Source: Pseudobutyrivibrio sp. UBA1225 (GTDB taxonomy: Bacteria; Bacillota; Clostridia; Lachnospirales; Lachnospiraceae). Taken from it: a stretch of 64,000 nt of DNA. Of the stretch, positions 17,251-24,692 are shown piece by piece (the stretch's first letter is position 1; every line of letters begins with the position of its first letter). The stretch covers positions 17,968-81,967 of the forward strand of contig DBWZ01000094.1 in the NCBI GenBank assembly GCA_002309345.1, read 5' to 3'. A program made the position numbers and the translations under genes. The notes below the pieces were generated by a model. The model was not told where the DNA came from, did not search any database, and was given only the letters and a program-made list of their open reading frames with translations.

Positions 17251-19845
17251 ATGATTGCTAGAGACGAATCTATGGAGAAGGCTAAATATTTGTTGAGTAA
17301 CTTCGATAGAGCACTCAAGGAGGAGTGGATTGAAGTTTACTATCAGCCAATAATCAGAGCCGCCAGCGGCAGGGTGTGTAACGAGGAAGCCTTGGTTAGG
17401 TGGGACGACCCGATTATTGGTGTGCTAAATCCAGGGGATTTTATCGCCATTTTGGAGGCGGTAAACGTTGTTCACAAGCTTGATTTATACGTGTTAGAGC
17501 ACGTTTTAGTCAAGATGAAGGAGCAACAAAAACAAGGAATTTTTGTGGTACCAACATCAATCAATCTTTCACAGATTGATTTCTATTCCTGCGATATTGT
17601 GGACGAATTAGTCGCACGAGTTGATGATGCAGGAATACCTAGAAGTAAAATTGCTCTCGAGGTAACAGAGACAGCTACTGCCAGAAACAACGAAAATGTT
17701 CTAGAACAGCTTGTTAAGCTTAAGGAGCTTGGTTTCAAGGTGTGGATGGATGATTATGGCAGCGGAGATTCTTCGCCTATGCTGTTTCAAAAGATTCACT
17801 TTGATCTACTTAAGATAAATATTTCCTTAGTTAATCAAGTTAAATATAACGAGACCGCCAAGGTTATTATCACCGAGCTCATTAGAATGGCTATAGCTCT
17901 TGGAATGGAGACTGCGGCTGAAGGCGTCGAGACAGAGGAACAGGCTGAATTTCTCAAGGAAATCGGCTGCGCCAAGCTTCAGGGGTTCTATTATTGCAGG
18001 CCAATTCCAAAGGAAGTGGTCTTTGATCGATATAAAAAAGGTGCCCAGATTGGATTCGAGAATCCAGCGGAGGCGGACTATTACTCTGCAGTTGGAAATG
18101 TAAATCTATATGATTTATCAGTTGCCAAAAAGGAGCCGGATGAAGACAATCCAATGTCCGGATATTTTGATACATGGCCTATGGCTATCGTCGAATCCGA
18201 TGGTGAAGATTTTACAGTTGTCAGAGGTAACAAAACCTTTAGAGAATTCGTAGAAACGAATTTCCCACATAAAGCAGATGAGATTAACTACAAATTCACT
18301 TCGAATGTAGAGGGCGTGGGTTCCTACACAGTCGCTGCTATGAAGCAATGCTGTATGGACGGCAAGATGATAGTTATTGACGATAGAACTGCAGACGGTA
18401 AGGCGGTGCAGATGCTCATTCAGCGCATCGCTGTCAACGAGGTGACACATGTCACTGCTCTTGCTTTTGTAATTCTTTCAATTACAGATTCTCAGCATGC
18501 TGCTGCGGACAATCTTACCTATAATTATATAGCTAGAGTTCTTTCTGAAGATTATATAGACCTTTTCTTTGTGGATTTGGACACAGGTAAATTTGTGGAG
18601 TATGCTCCCGACGGAAACAACCGAGATATCTCTGTTGAGCGTCACGGGGATAATTTCTTTGAGCAGGTTAAGAAAGATGCAATTGAAAATGTCCACAAGG
18701 AAGATCAGCATATGTTCCTTGAATCCTTTGACAAGGATTTTATTGAAAAGAATCTTAAGGAACATGGGGTATTCTCGCTGACTTATCGACTCTATATAGA
18801 TATGGTGCCAACCTATGTCAACCTAAAGGCTGTCAAGACAAGGACGAAGGGCAATCAGATTATCATCGGTGTCAGCAATGTGGATGCTCAGGTTCGCAGG
18901 CAGGAGGCTCTTGAGCGTGTCAAGGAAGAACAGATAACATTCTCACGTATTGCAGCTTTGTCTGGAGATTTTATCAGTATCTATACAGTGGATCCAAACA
19001 CTGATCGCTATGAAATCTACAAGACAACCTCAAGATTCCAAGCCTTGAATCTTGAAAGCTCAGGTGAAAATTTCTTTGAGGAAGCAGTAGAGGAGATTAA
19101 ATCCTGCATCTATCCAGAGGATCTAGAGGGCTTTTTGAAGGTTTTCAGCAAAAATCAGGTTATGGATAAAATCAAGGAAAATGGACTCTTTGTTTACAAC
19201 TACAGGCTTTGCTTCGACGGAGTTCCTTCCTATGTCACCCTAAAGATTGCAAAGGTAGAGGAGATGGATGGACCACAGCTGATTGTGGGTTTGATTGACA
19301 TTGATGAGCAGGTTCGCAAGGAGTTGGAGTACTCTATCAATCTTGCTATCGCAGAGGATAAGGCATATAAGGACGAGCTGACAGGAGTCAAAAACAAACA
19401 CTCATATGCCGATTTTGAGGATATGCTTAACGACAAAATCCGAAAAGAAGGTGAAGCAGAGTTTGCCATTGTAATACTTGATTTAAATGGACTAAAGCAG
19501 GTCAATGACAATTTGGGACATCAGTCCGGAGATTTATTTATCCAGCAAGGATGCTCAATCATCTGTAACATCTTTTCTCACAGTCCAGTTTACCGTGTTG
19601 GCGGAGACGAGTTTGTTGTAGTAGCTCAAGGGGGGGATTATAACAATCTAGACAAGCTGCTGGCTGAGCTTTCAGAAGTTAATAAGAATAATCACGAGAA
19701 CCATGAGGTTACTATGGCATTTGGTGAAGCTAAGTTCCAAGATAAGGATAGATTTGTTTCGGATGTTTTTGAGCGAGCGGATTCAAAAATGTACAAGAAA
19801 AAGAAAGAAATGAAGCGTCACGGTTACGGACGTTTTACTGATTGA
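17251..19845 (+). CDS. EAL - PAS-like repeats - GGDEF bifunctional cyclic-di-GMP protein
   Basis: 864 residues in an unusual order. The EAL domain comes first (about 15-260): Glu-Glu-Ala-Leu-Val-Arg-Trp, Glu-Val-Thr-Glu, Asp-Asp-Tyr-Gly-Ser-Gly, Lys-Ile-Asn and Glu-Gly-Val-Glu are intact. The middle holds three PAS-like segments; two of about 120 residues each (near 430-550 and 570-690) look like internal repeats sharing an Asn-Phe-Phe-Glu motif and a Pro-x-Tyr-Val strand. The C-terminal GGDEF domain has an intact Gly-Gly-Asp-Glu-Phe near residue 784; no RxxD inhibitory site is seen before it. No membrane helix. Both synthesis and breakdown of cyclic-di-GMP appear possible. Confidence 0.9.
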   Translation: MIARDESMEKAKYLLSNFDRALKEEWIEVYYQPIIRAASGRVCNEEALVRWDDPIIGVLNPGDFIAILEAVNVVHKLDLYVLEHVLVKMKEQQKQGIFVVPTSINLSQIDFYSCDIVDELVARVDDAGIPRSKIALEVTETATARNNENVLEQLVKLKELGFKVWMDDYGSGDSSPMLFQKIHFDLLKINISLVNQVKYNETAKVIITELIRMAIALGMETAAEGVETEEQAEFLKEIGCAKLQGFYYCRPIPKEVVFDRYKKGAQIGFENPAEADYYSAVGNVNLYDLSVAKKEPDEDNPMSGYFDTWPMAIVESDGEDFTVVRGNKTFREFVETNFPHKADEINYKFTSNVEGVGSYTVAAMKQCCMDGKMIVIDDRTADGKAVQMLIQRIAVNEVTHVTALAFVILSITDSQHAAADNLTYNYIARVLSEDYIDLFFVDLDTGKFVEYAPDGNNRDISVERHGDNFFEQVKKDAIENVHKEDQHMFLESFDKDFIEKNLKEHGVFSLTYRLYIDMVPTYVNLKAVKTRTKGNQIIIGVSNVDAQVRRQEALERVKEEQITFSRIAALSGDFISIYTVDPNTDRYEIYKTTSRFQALNLESSGENFFEEAVEEIKSCIYPEDLEGFLKVFSKNQVMDKIKENGLFVYNYRLCFDGVPSYVTLKIAKVEEMDGPQLIVGLIDIDEQVRKELEYSINLAIAEDKAYKDELTGVKNKHSYADFEDMLNDKIRKEGEAEFAIVILDLNGLKQVNDNLGHQSGDLFIQQGCSIICNIFSHSPVYRVGGDEFVVVAQGGDYNNLDKLLAELSEVNKNNHENHEVTMAFGEAKFQDKDRFVSDVFERADSKMYKKKKEMKRHGYGRFTD

Positions 19846-19915
19846 CAAAGATTTAACAATACACTATGATATCTTTATGAGAAAAAATGGGCTCACCCAA
19901 AAGAGGAGGATTACT

Positions 19916-20719
19916 ATGAGCGAATTCAACAATTTAAAGCTTGAGGTTGCTGATGAGATTGCTGTTCTTACAATTTCACGTCCAGCAGCCCTTAATGCAC
20001 TTAACAGTGAGACACTTGACGAGTTAAACGTTGCTTTGACAGAAATCGAAGCTAGAGACGATGTAAAGGTTCTTATCCTTACTGGCGGTCCTGATAAGAA
20101 AGATAATGCATTCAAGTCATTTGTCGCTGGTGCAGATATTTCAGAGATGGTTAACTTTACAGCTGCAGAGGCACGCGCTTTCGGTATGAGAGCATCAGTT
20201 CCTTTCTTCAAGCTCATGAACATGAGACAGGTTACAATCTGTGCAGTTAACGGTTTTGCACTCGGTGGTGGATGCGAGATTTCTATGGCTTGTGATATTC
20301 GTATCGCATCTGAGAATGCTACATTTGGTCAGCCAGAGTGTGGTCTTGGTATCATCCCAGGCTTCGGTGGCACACAGAGACTTGCTCGTCTTGTAGGCAT
20401 GGGACGCGCTAAAGAGCTTATCTTCACATGCGATTCAATCGATGCAAACGAGGCATACAGAATCGGTCTTGTAAACAAGGTTGTTCCAGCTGAAGAGCTT
20501 ATGAATACAGCAAAGGCTATGGCTGCTAAGATTGCTTCTAAGGGAAGCTATGCAGTATCTATCGCAAAGGCTGCTATCAACAACGGTTATGACATGGATA
20601 TCAAGAACGCAGTTGAGATGGAAGCAAACCTCTTCGGAATTACATGCTCTACTCACGACAAGGCAGAGGGTATGGGTGCATTCCTTGAGAGACGTGCTGC
20701 AAACCTCACAGACTTCTAA
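19916..20719 (+). CDS. Enoyl-CoA hydratase (crotonase)
   Basis: 267 residues, the standard crotonase length. The oxyanion-hole motif Ala-Gly-Ala-Asp-Ile is at 71-75, and both catalytic glutamates are present: Glu121 (Gly-Gly-Gly-Cys-Glu) and Glu141 (Gly-Gln-Pro-Glu). In butyrate-forming Lachnospiraceae this enzyme hydrates crotonyl-CoA, reversibly, to 3-hydroxybutyryl-CoA. Here it stands alone rather than beside thl, hbd and bcd. ATG 19916 follows AGAGGAGG. Codon use is of the highly expressed kind. A strong terminator follows. Confidence 0.9.
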   Translation: MSEFNNLKLEVADEIAVLTISRPAALNALNSETLDELNVALTEIEARDDVKVLILTGGPDKKDNAFKSFVAGADISEMVNFTAAEARAFGMRASVPFFKLMNMRQVTICAVNGFALGGGCEISMACDIRIASENATFGQPECGLGIIPGFGGTQRLARLVGMGRAKELIFTCDSIDANEAYRIGLVNKVVPAEELMNTAKAMAAKIASKGSYAVSIAKAAINNGYDMDIKNAVEMEANLFGITCSTHDKAEGMGAFLERRAANLTDF

Positions 20720-20764
20720 TTTTAGATTTTAAAAATGCTTAATAGAAATTAATATAGAAATAAG

Positions 20765-20797
20765 AAACGCCCAGGCATTGCCTGGGCGTTAGTTTGT
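20765..20797. terminator. Bidirectional terminator between crotonase and orphan gene
   Basis: An 11-bp stem (20765-20775 with 20780-20790) separates the convergent crotonase gene and the minus-strand orphan. T-rich sequence flanks it on both strands. Confidence 0.85.
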
Positions 20798-20821
20798 TTA
20801 AAGAACTTAGCTAGATTATGG

Positions 20822-21598
20822 CTATTTCTGATTGCGAGAAGGACTTTGTTTCTGTTGAGCTTCCCATTCCCGGAGGTGCTGAAGACTAGAAGTTCTTGGT
20901 TTAGGAGTAGGAGGTTCTGATTGTTGGTAGCTGCTATTCTGGATACTTGTTGCAGTTTGTGATGTAATATTAGGCTCCGAAACAAGTTGATTATTGTCAT
21001 TTTGATGCGTATTTTGTACAGCTAGTGTGTTATTCTCTTGTTTATTCTGACTTGATTGCTCTAGTTGATTCACTTTATTAGTTAACGCTTGTATAATTAA
21101 GTTTTGATTGTCTAACATAGCAGTTAACTCTTGTATAGTTGAGTTTTGCCTAGTCACTTTATTATTTAGACTACGATTATCTCTCTCTAGCTGGGCTACT
21201 TTATCCGACAAATCATTAGTTCGTCTATCGATGTCATTAACAGCGTTAACTATATAGTTATTTATATAATAATCTATTTGATTGAAACGATTTTCACTAG
21301 AATCTATAGTACGTAATAATAGCTCGTTGAGCTCACTAATCTCTTGTCTTTGGTCTAATATAACGTTTGTTCGATTTACCGGTGCTTCTCCTTGGCTCCC
21401 ATTCGGATATACTGGCCCATGGTTTATCATATCTGGTTCCATAGGGGTTACTGATGTTGCTGTAGTACTAAAGAAATCCGAATTCCTGGTTATAAAATCA
21501 AAAGATGGCAATGGGCCTGACTCGCTAGTTCTTTCATTATCAGTTCCGCTACGTCCGTAAGAATCGGCGTAGTCATTTAAATTATTATTATCACTCAT
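20822..21598 (-). CDS. Orphan coiled-coil protein with proline-rich C-terminal tail
   Basis: 258 residues; no known family recognised. The first 90 residues are polar and low-complexity (Asn, Ser, Thr, Asp). A heptad-like coiled coil follows from about 90 to 185, rich in Asn and Gln. The tail is Pro/Ser-rich (Glu-Pro-Pro-Thr-Pro-Lys-Pro-Arg) and ends with Arg-Glu-Trp-Glu-Ala-Gln-Gln-Lys-Gln before a basic terminus. No signal peptide or membrane segment. Base composition is clearly more AT-rich than the neighbours. It shares a promoter-like motif with five other orphan genes here, and its tail resembles that of the 57044-59413 protein. Confidence 0.75.
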   Translation of the reverse strand: MSDNNNLNDYADSYGRSGTDNERTSESGPLPSFDFITRNSDFFSTTATSVTPMEPDMINHGPVYPNGSQGEAPVNRTNVILDQRQEISELNELLLRTIDSSENRFNQIDYYINNYIVNAVNDIDRRTNDLSDKVAQLERDNRSLNNKVTRQNSTIQELTAMLDNQNLIIQALTNKVNQLEQSSQNKQENNTLAVQNTHQNDNNQLVSEPNITSQTATSIQNSSYQQSEPPTPKPRTSSLQHLREWEAQQKQSPSRNQK

Positions 21599-21643
21599 TT
21601 GTATTTTCCTTTCTAAAATTGATAATTATAAATAAAAAACAGT

Positions 21644-21682
21644 TACATATATATATATCAATAAAAAAATTATTTTTTTTCC
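21644..21682 (-). promoter_or_regulatory. Orphan-regulon promoter motif, copy A
   Basis: On the minus strand GGAAAAAAAA, then a T run, then TTGATATATATATATG, upstream of the 20822-21598 gene. It is the least exact TTGAAT copy. Its GGAAA box is one arm of a palindrome shared with copy B. Confidence 0.6.
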
Positions 21683-21698
21683 AAAATTTGGAAAAAAA
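21674..21698. promoter_or_regulatory. Palindrome shared by divergent orphan promoters
   Basis: Twelve-base arms (21674-21685 and 21687-21698) around one central A. Each arm holds the GGAAA box of one of the two divergent promoters, so a single site could serve both genes. Confidence 0.6.
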
Positions 21699-21727
21699 TC
21701 CATATTTTTTATTGAATTATATATGTA
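21690..21727 (+). promoter_or_regulatory. Orphan-regulon promoter motif, copy B
   Basis: GGAAAAAAA, 22 bases on TTGAATTATATATG, then a TGTACATGTACA palindrome (21724-21735), upstream of the secreted protein gene at 21802. Confidence 0.65.
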
Positions 21728-21801
21728 CATGTACAGAAGATTGTTACTTTTTTGACAAAGAGGTAGCAAATAATTAACAGAAAAAATATGGAGGAAAATT
21801 A

Positions 21802-22359
21802 ATGAAGAAACAAATTATTGCAACAACATTACTTGCAACTATGGCATTAACAGTGGGCTATGCCAACAAGGCAGACGTAAAGGTTGCTACGCACGAGGGA
21901 AATGTAGTTGAAGCTAAAGCAGATTATGTTAGTCCAATAGATACATCCGATTATACCCAATTACCAGTGGTATATGGGCGTTATGCAGAAGCAGCTGGAC
22001 CTAGGTATATTTTTGATAAATATACCGATGAGGAAACATCTAATTTTACTAATTCCCTTAAAGAAAATGTATATAGTTTTAAAAGAAAGGGTAACAATTA
22101 TCCTGATATGCAGATGAAAACATATATGGATAATACATATGGTTCCGAAGAGGTGGCAAGTATCACTGTTTACAGCAATAGTGTGCCAATGGGAAAGGGA
22201 AATATGATTGGGAAATCATTCGACTATGTAAAGAACTCAATTAAATATGCACCGCTGAGACAAGGGAATGATTGGCTACAATACGAGTGTGCAGGCGGTA
22301 CGATTGAATATAGTGGATCCAATGGTAAGGTGACGAGTGTATCTCTATTTTTTAAATAG
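21802..22359 (+). CDS. Secreted protein of unknown function, paralogue 1
   Basis: 185 residues with a clear Sec signal peptide (Lys-Lys, a hydrophobic core, then Gly-Tyr-Ala-Asn near residue 22). After it come a short segment Lys-Ala-Asp-Val-Lys-Val-Ala-Thr-His-Glu-Gly-Asn-Val-Val-Glu and a soluble domain whose end has Gly-Asn-Met-Ile-Gly-Lys-Ser and Ser-Asn-Gly-Lys-Val-Thr-Ser-Val strands. The first 48 residues nearly match the next gene, but the rest has diverged. No family recognised. GGAGG precedes the start. Part of the AT-rich orphan cluster. Confidence 0.8.
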   Translation: MKKQIIATTLLATMALTVGYANKADVKVATHEGNVVEAKADYVSPIDTSDYTQLPVVYGRYAEAAGPRYIFDKYTDEETSNFTNSLKENVYSFKRKGNNYPDMQMKTYMDNTYGSEEVASITVYSNSVPMGKGNMIGKSFDYVKNSIKYAPLRQGNDWLQYECAGGTIEYSGSNGKVTSVSLFFK

Positions 22360-22372
22360 ACATTAATTTTAA

Positions 22373-22435
22373 AAGTGATTTTGAAGCAATCACTGTAAAA
22401 AATGGTGTTAAATGAAAAACACCTTCTTTTATTGA
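22373..22435 (+). terminator. Hairpins between the two secreted paralogues
   Basis: A 7-bp stem (AGTGATT/AATCACT, 22371-22393) is followed by GGTGTT...AACACC (22404-22423) and TTCTTTT. The second hairpin overlaps the weak GGAAA-type box of promoter copy C. Confidence 0.6.
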
Positions 22436-22447
22436 ATAATATATGTA
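22413..22447 (+). promoter_or_regulatory. Orphan-regulon promoter motif, copy C
   Basis: TGAAAAAC, about 18 bases on TTGAATAATATATG, followed by the same TGTACATGTACA palindrome as copy B, upstream of the gene at 22519. The first box is the weakest of the six. Confidence 0.55.
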
Positions 22448-22518
22448 CATGTACAGTGGGGGCTACTTTTTATAGAAGAAGTAGCATAACTAGCTTTAAA
22501 GACAGGAGGAAAAATTCT

Positions 22519-23037
22519 ATGAAGAGAAAACAATTGATTGCAGCGACATTACTTGCATCTATGGTATTGACTGTTGGCTATGCCAACAAGGCAGATGTAA
22601 AGGTTACTACACATGAAGGAAATGTAGTTGAGACGAAAGCGGGTATTGATTCTTTGAAAACAATAAACGGCTTGACAATCAATAATTATCCGGTAGCTTT
22701 TTTGTTATCTAAAGATTATAATGATATGTTTCCGGATGATTCTTCTAGTATTCCTTGGGAAAGGACCATTTATATCTATAAAGATAATGATCTTAAGTTG
22801 GTGCTCAAGGTAGATAAAAACACTAATCGAGTAAACTCAGTTTCAACCTATACTGATGATGTTGACTTAGGTTATGGAATGAAAATCGGAAATTCAATAA
22901 GTGATATAAAGAAGAGTATTCCTCTTAAACCAAAATATGAATGGGGCGAGGATGTGGGATACGACCTCGGAGATACTACGGTTCAACTACGCGCTGAGGA
23001 TGGCAAGTTAGTTGGTGTAGATTTATTAAGAAATTAG
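22519..23037 (+). CDS. Secreted protein of unknown function, paralogue 2
   Basis: 172 residues with a Sec signal peptide almost identical to paralogue 1, including Val-Gly-Tyr-Ala-Asn-Lys-Ala-Asp-Val-Lys-Val and Thr-His-Glu-Gly-Asn-Val-Val-Glu. The mature region shares only spaced similarity with it: Gly-x-x-Met-x-Ile-Gly-x-Ser, an Ile-Lys-x-Ser-Ile segment, and a final Gly-Lys-x-x-x-Val strand. AGGAGG at 22504-22509 fixes the ATG at 22519; the frame continues upstream to 22402 through a terminator and promoter and is not coding there. It arose by tandem duplication. Function unknown. Confidence 0.8.
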   Translation: MKRKQLIAATLLASMVLTVGYANKADVKVTTHEGNVVETKAGIDSLKTINGLTINNYPVAFLLSKDYNDMFPDDSSSIPWERTIYIYKDNDLKLVLKVDKNTNRVNSVSTYTDDVDLGYGMKIGNSISDIKKSIPLKPKYEWGEDVGYDLGDTTVQLRAEDGKLVGVDLLRN

Positions 23038-23069
23038 ATGCACAAATAAACTAGTTATGTAATTATATA

Positions 23070-23110
23070 AAGTGATTGTCACAGAGTATTTTGTGACAAT
23101 CACTTTTTTT
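23070..23110 (+). terminator. Strong terminator after secreted paralogue 2
   Basis: A 14-bp stem (23070-23083 with 23092-23105) runs into seven or more T. Confidence 0.9.
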
Positions 23111-23143
23111 GTTTTCGCAAATTTTTTGGGAATAAAATCAAGA

Positions 23144-23203
23144 AAAAAACACCCAAGACATGATTTGTTCTCTACATATCAACTAAGTGTGGGTGTTTTT
23201 TTT
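23144..23203. terminator. Second long hairpin, A-tract and T-tract flanked
   Basis: AAAAAACACCCA pairs with TGGGTGTTTTTT across a roughly 35-base loop. It suits the minus-strand orphan at 23281 or acts as a second barrier. Confidence 0.6.
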
Positions 23204-23280
23204 AGAAAAGAGGATTAGAAAGCTAACAAAATGCAAAATTTTCTTTATCCATTTTATATCCTCCGTTAAACAGATTTTGT

Positions 23281-23973
23281 CTACTGTTTGTTATTATGGA
23301 GTAATGGTTGTTGGCTGTCATATGAAGGTGCTGAGGAAATCTGGCTAGCATTTTCATCGATACCATTAGTGTATGTAGATCGGTTGTACGGATTGTTTGC
23401 TACATATACGGGGGGTTGTTGTTGCCCTTTCTTATAATTAATCATTTCGCCTGCAAGTTCTCCAATCCTATATTTGAGAACTTTCTCTTTTAGTTTATTT
23501 ATCTTGCTTGCTTCCTCAACTTTTTCGTTTAATCTCTTATAGTTATTTTTTAAATCATTTTTATAAAGCTTTTTTACTTCTTTTTTAAGCGAAGAATTTT
23601 CAATTTTTTTCTTTAATGTTTTACTCTCTTCAATTAGATTGAATGCGGATTCATACTCGGCTTTTCGCAGTGCTACTTTGGTTTCATAGTATGTTCGTAC
23701 TATCTTAATCTGTTTTGAATTAAGTTTTTTAACATCTTTTATACTTAAATAAGCGCTTTTTCTTTTATCATAGTCTTTTTTTAGTTCTTGCGGCACCTCG
23801 CTTTTGGGAATTTTTTTTAAGGCCTCTTTTAGTCTTTCAATCATTGCATCTTTTTCTTTTATAAGTGCATTGTTCGCATTGTTTTTCTTTCCGGTTCGAT
23901 TTTTTAGATAATCCTTTAAAAAACCTTTGATCTTAAACTTTGTTTTCTTTTTTGCTTCATTTTTGTTTGACAT
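23281..23973 (-). CDS. Orphan lysine-rich coiled-coil protein with tyrosine-rich tail
   Basis: 230 residues; no family recognised. Residues 1-40 are strongly basic, 40-180 are a highly charged helical, coiled-coil-like rod with many Lys and Glu, and the last 45 residues are disordered and Tyr/Pro/Gln-rich (Pro-Pro-Val-Tyr; Pro-Ser-Tyr-Asp-Ser-Gln-Gln-Pro-Leu-Leu-His). The final motif matches Tyr-Glu-Thr-Gln-Lys-Pro-Leu-Ala-His in the 57044-59413 protein. No signal peptide. AT-rich, with promoter motif copy D upstream. I infer that it belongs with the other orphans, possibly as an exported or structural protein. Confidence 0.75.
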   Translation of the reverse strand: MSNKNEAKKKTKFKIKGFLKDYLKNRTGKKNNANNALIKEKDAMIERLKEALKKIPKSEVPQELKKDYDKRKSAYLSIKDVKKLNSKQIKIVRTYYETKVALRKAEYESAFNLIEESKTLKKKIENSSLKKEVKKLYKNDLKNNYKRLNEKVEEASKINKLKEKVLKYRIGELAGEMINYKKGQQQPPVYVANNPYNRSTYTNGIDENASQISSAPSYDSQQPLLHNNKQ

Positions 23974-24053
23974 ATTTTTATCCTTTCTATTGCTAAGTAA
24001 ATTTTTTAGTGTCAGGCATCTACAAAATCACAAATAGTCAATCGTAGGTGCGT

Positions 24054-24090
24054 CTATATAGTAATTCAATAAAATTTTTGAGATTTTTCC
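24054..24090 (-). promoter_or_regulatory. Orphan-regulon promoter motif, copy D
   Basis: On the minus strand TGGAAAAA, 21 bases on TTGAATTACTATATAG. It lies about 80 bases upstream of the 23281-23973 gene. Confidence 0.65.
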
Positions 24091-24221
24091 ATTTCTTACG
24101 AATTTATTGCGAATTCTAAGAAATATTTAAGAAATCTTTTAGATTTAGCTCACTTGTAAAATTCCCTTGAAACGAGTATGATTATTAAGATTAGGAACAC
24201 TATAAGCTGTTAGGAGTATGT

Positions 24222-24623
24222 ATGAACGAAGATTACATGTTTGAAGAAGAAGTAGACAAGAACAAAGAACCTGAAAAAACAGTTAATGAAACAACTCCAG
24301 AGGTTGGGGCGGGTTACTATTACAATCAGCAGCCTAGCAACACTGGAATGGCAATAGGTTCATTTGTTTCAGGGTTACTGGCTTTACTGTTTTTTTCAGT
24401 GGGAGTCAACCTACTAGTTGCTTTAATCAGTATAGCCCTTGGAATAGTTTTTTTAACCAAGACCAATGAAATACAGGGTAGAACTCTTGCCAAGGTAGGC
24501 ATCGTTGTTTCCATAATCAGCATTATATTGTTTGTTGGCTCAGTCATTTGGATTCTCCCAAACGCTGAGAATTTAACACAGATGTACGATTCACTCCCTT
24601 ACTATAACGGGGTGAAGTATTAA
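24222..24623 (+). CDS. DUF4190-like small membrane protein
   Basis: 133 residues: an acidic 35-residue cytoplasmic N-terminus, then a pair of hydrophobic helices (about 43-60 and 63-80) and a third (about 95-115), with the Gly-Met-Ala-Ile-Gly-Ser opening and the Gly-Arg-Thr-Leu-Ala-Lys-Val-Gly turn of DUF4190 proteins. Function unknown. TAGGAG precedes ATG 24222. It lies 69 bases before ileS on the same strand with no terminator seen between, so the two may be co-transcribed. Confidence 0.75.
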   Translation: MNEDYMFEEEVDKNKEPEKTVNETTPEVGAGYYYNQQPSNTGMAIGSFVSGLLALLFFSVGVNLLVALISIALGIVFLTKTNEIQGRTLAKVGIVVSIISIILFVGSVIWILPNAENLTQMYDSLPYYNGVKY

Positions 24624-24692
24624 TACATATTAAAATAAGAGAAGGGTTGTGTGACGAGAAAGCACGACCTCATAGAAAGGAATTACTTTTAT

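Noticed and set aside
22402..22518. N-terminal extension of secreted paralogue 2
   Set aside because: The stretch contains a terminator hairpin and promoter copy C, and the signal peptide starts at 22519.
24624..24692. T-box leader for ileS
   Set aside because: The gap is too short and has no specifier or terminator structure.
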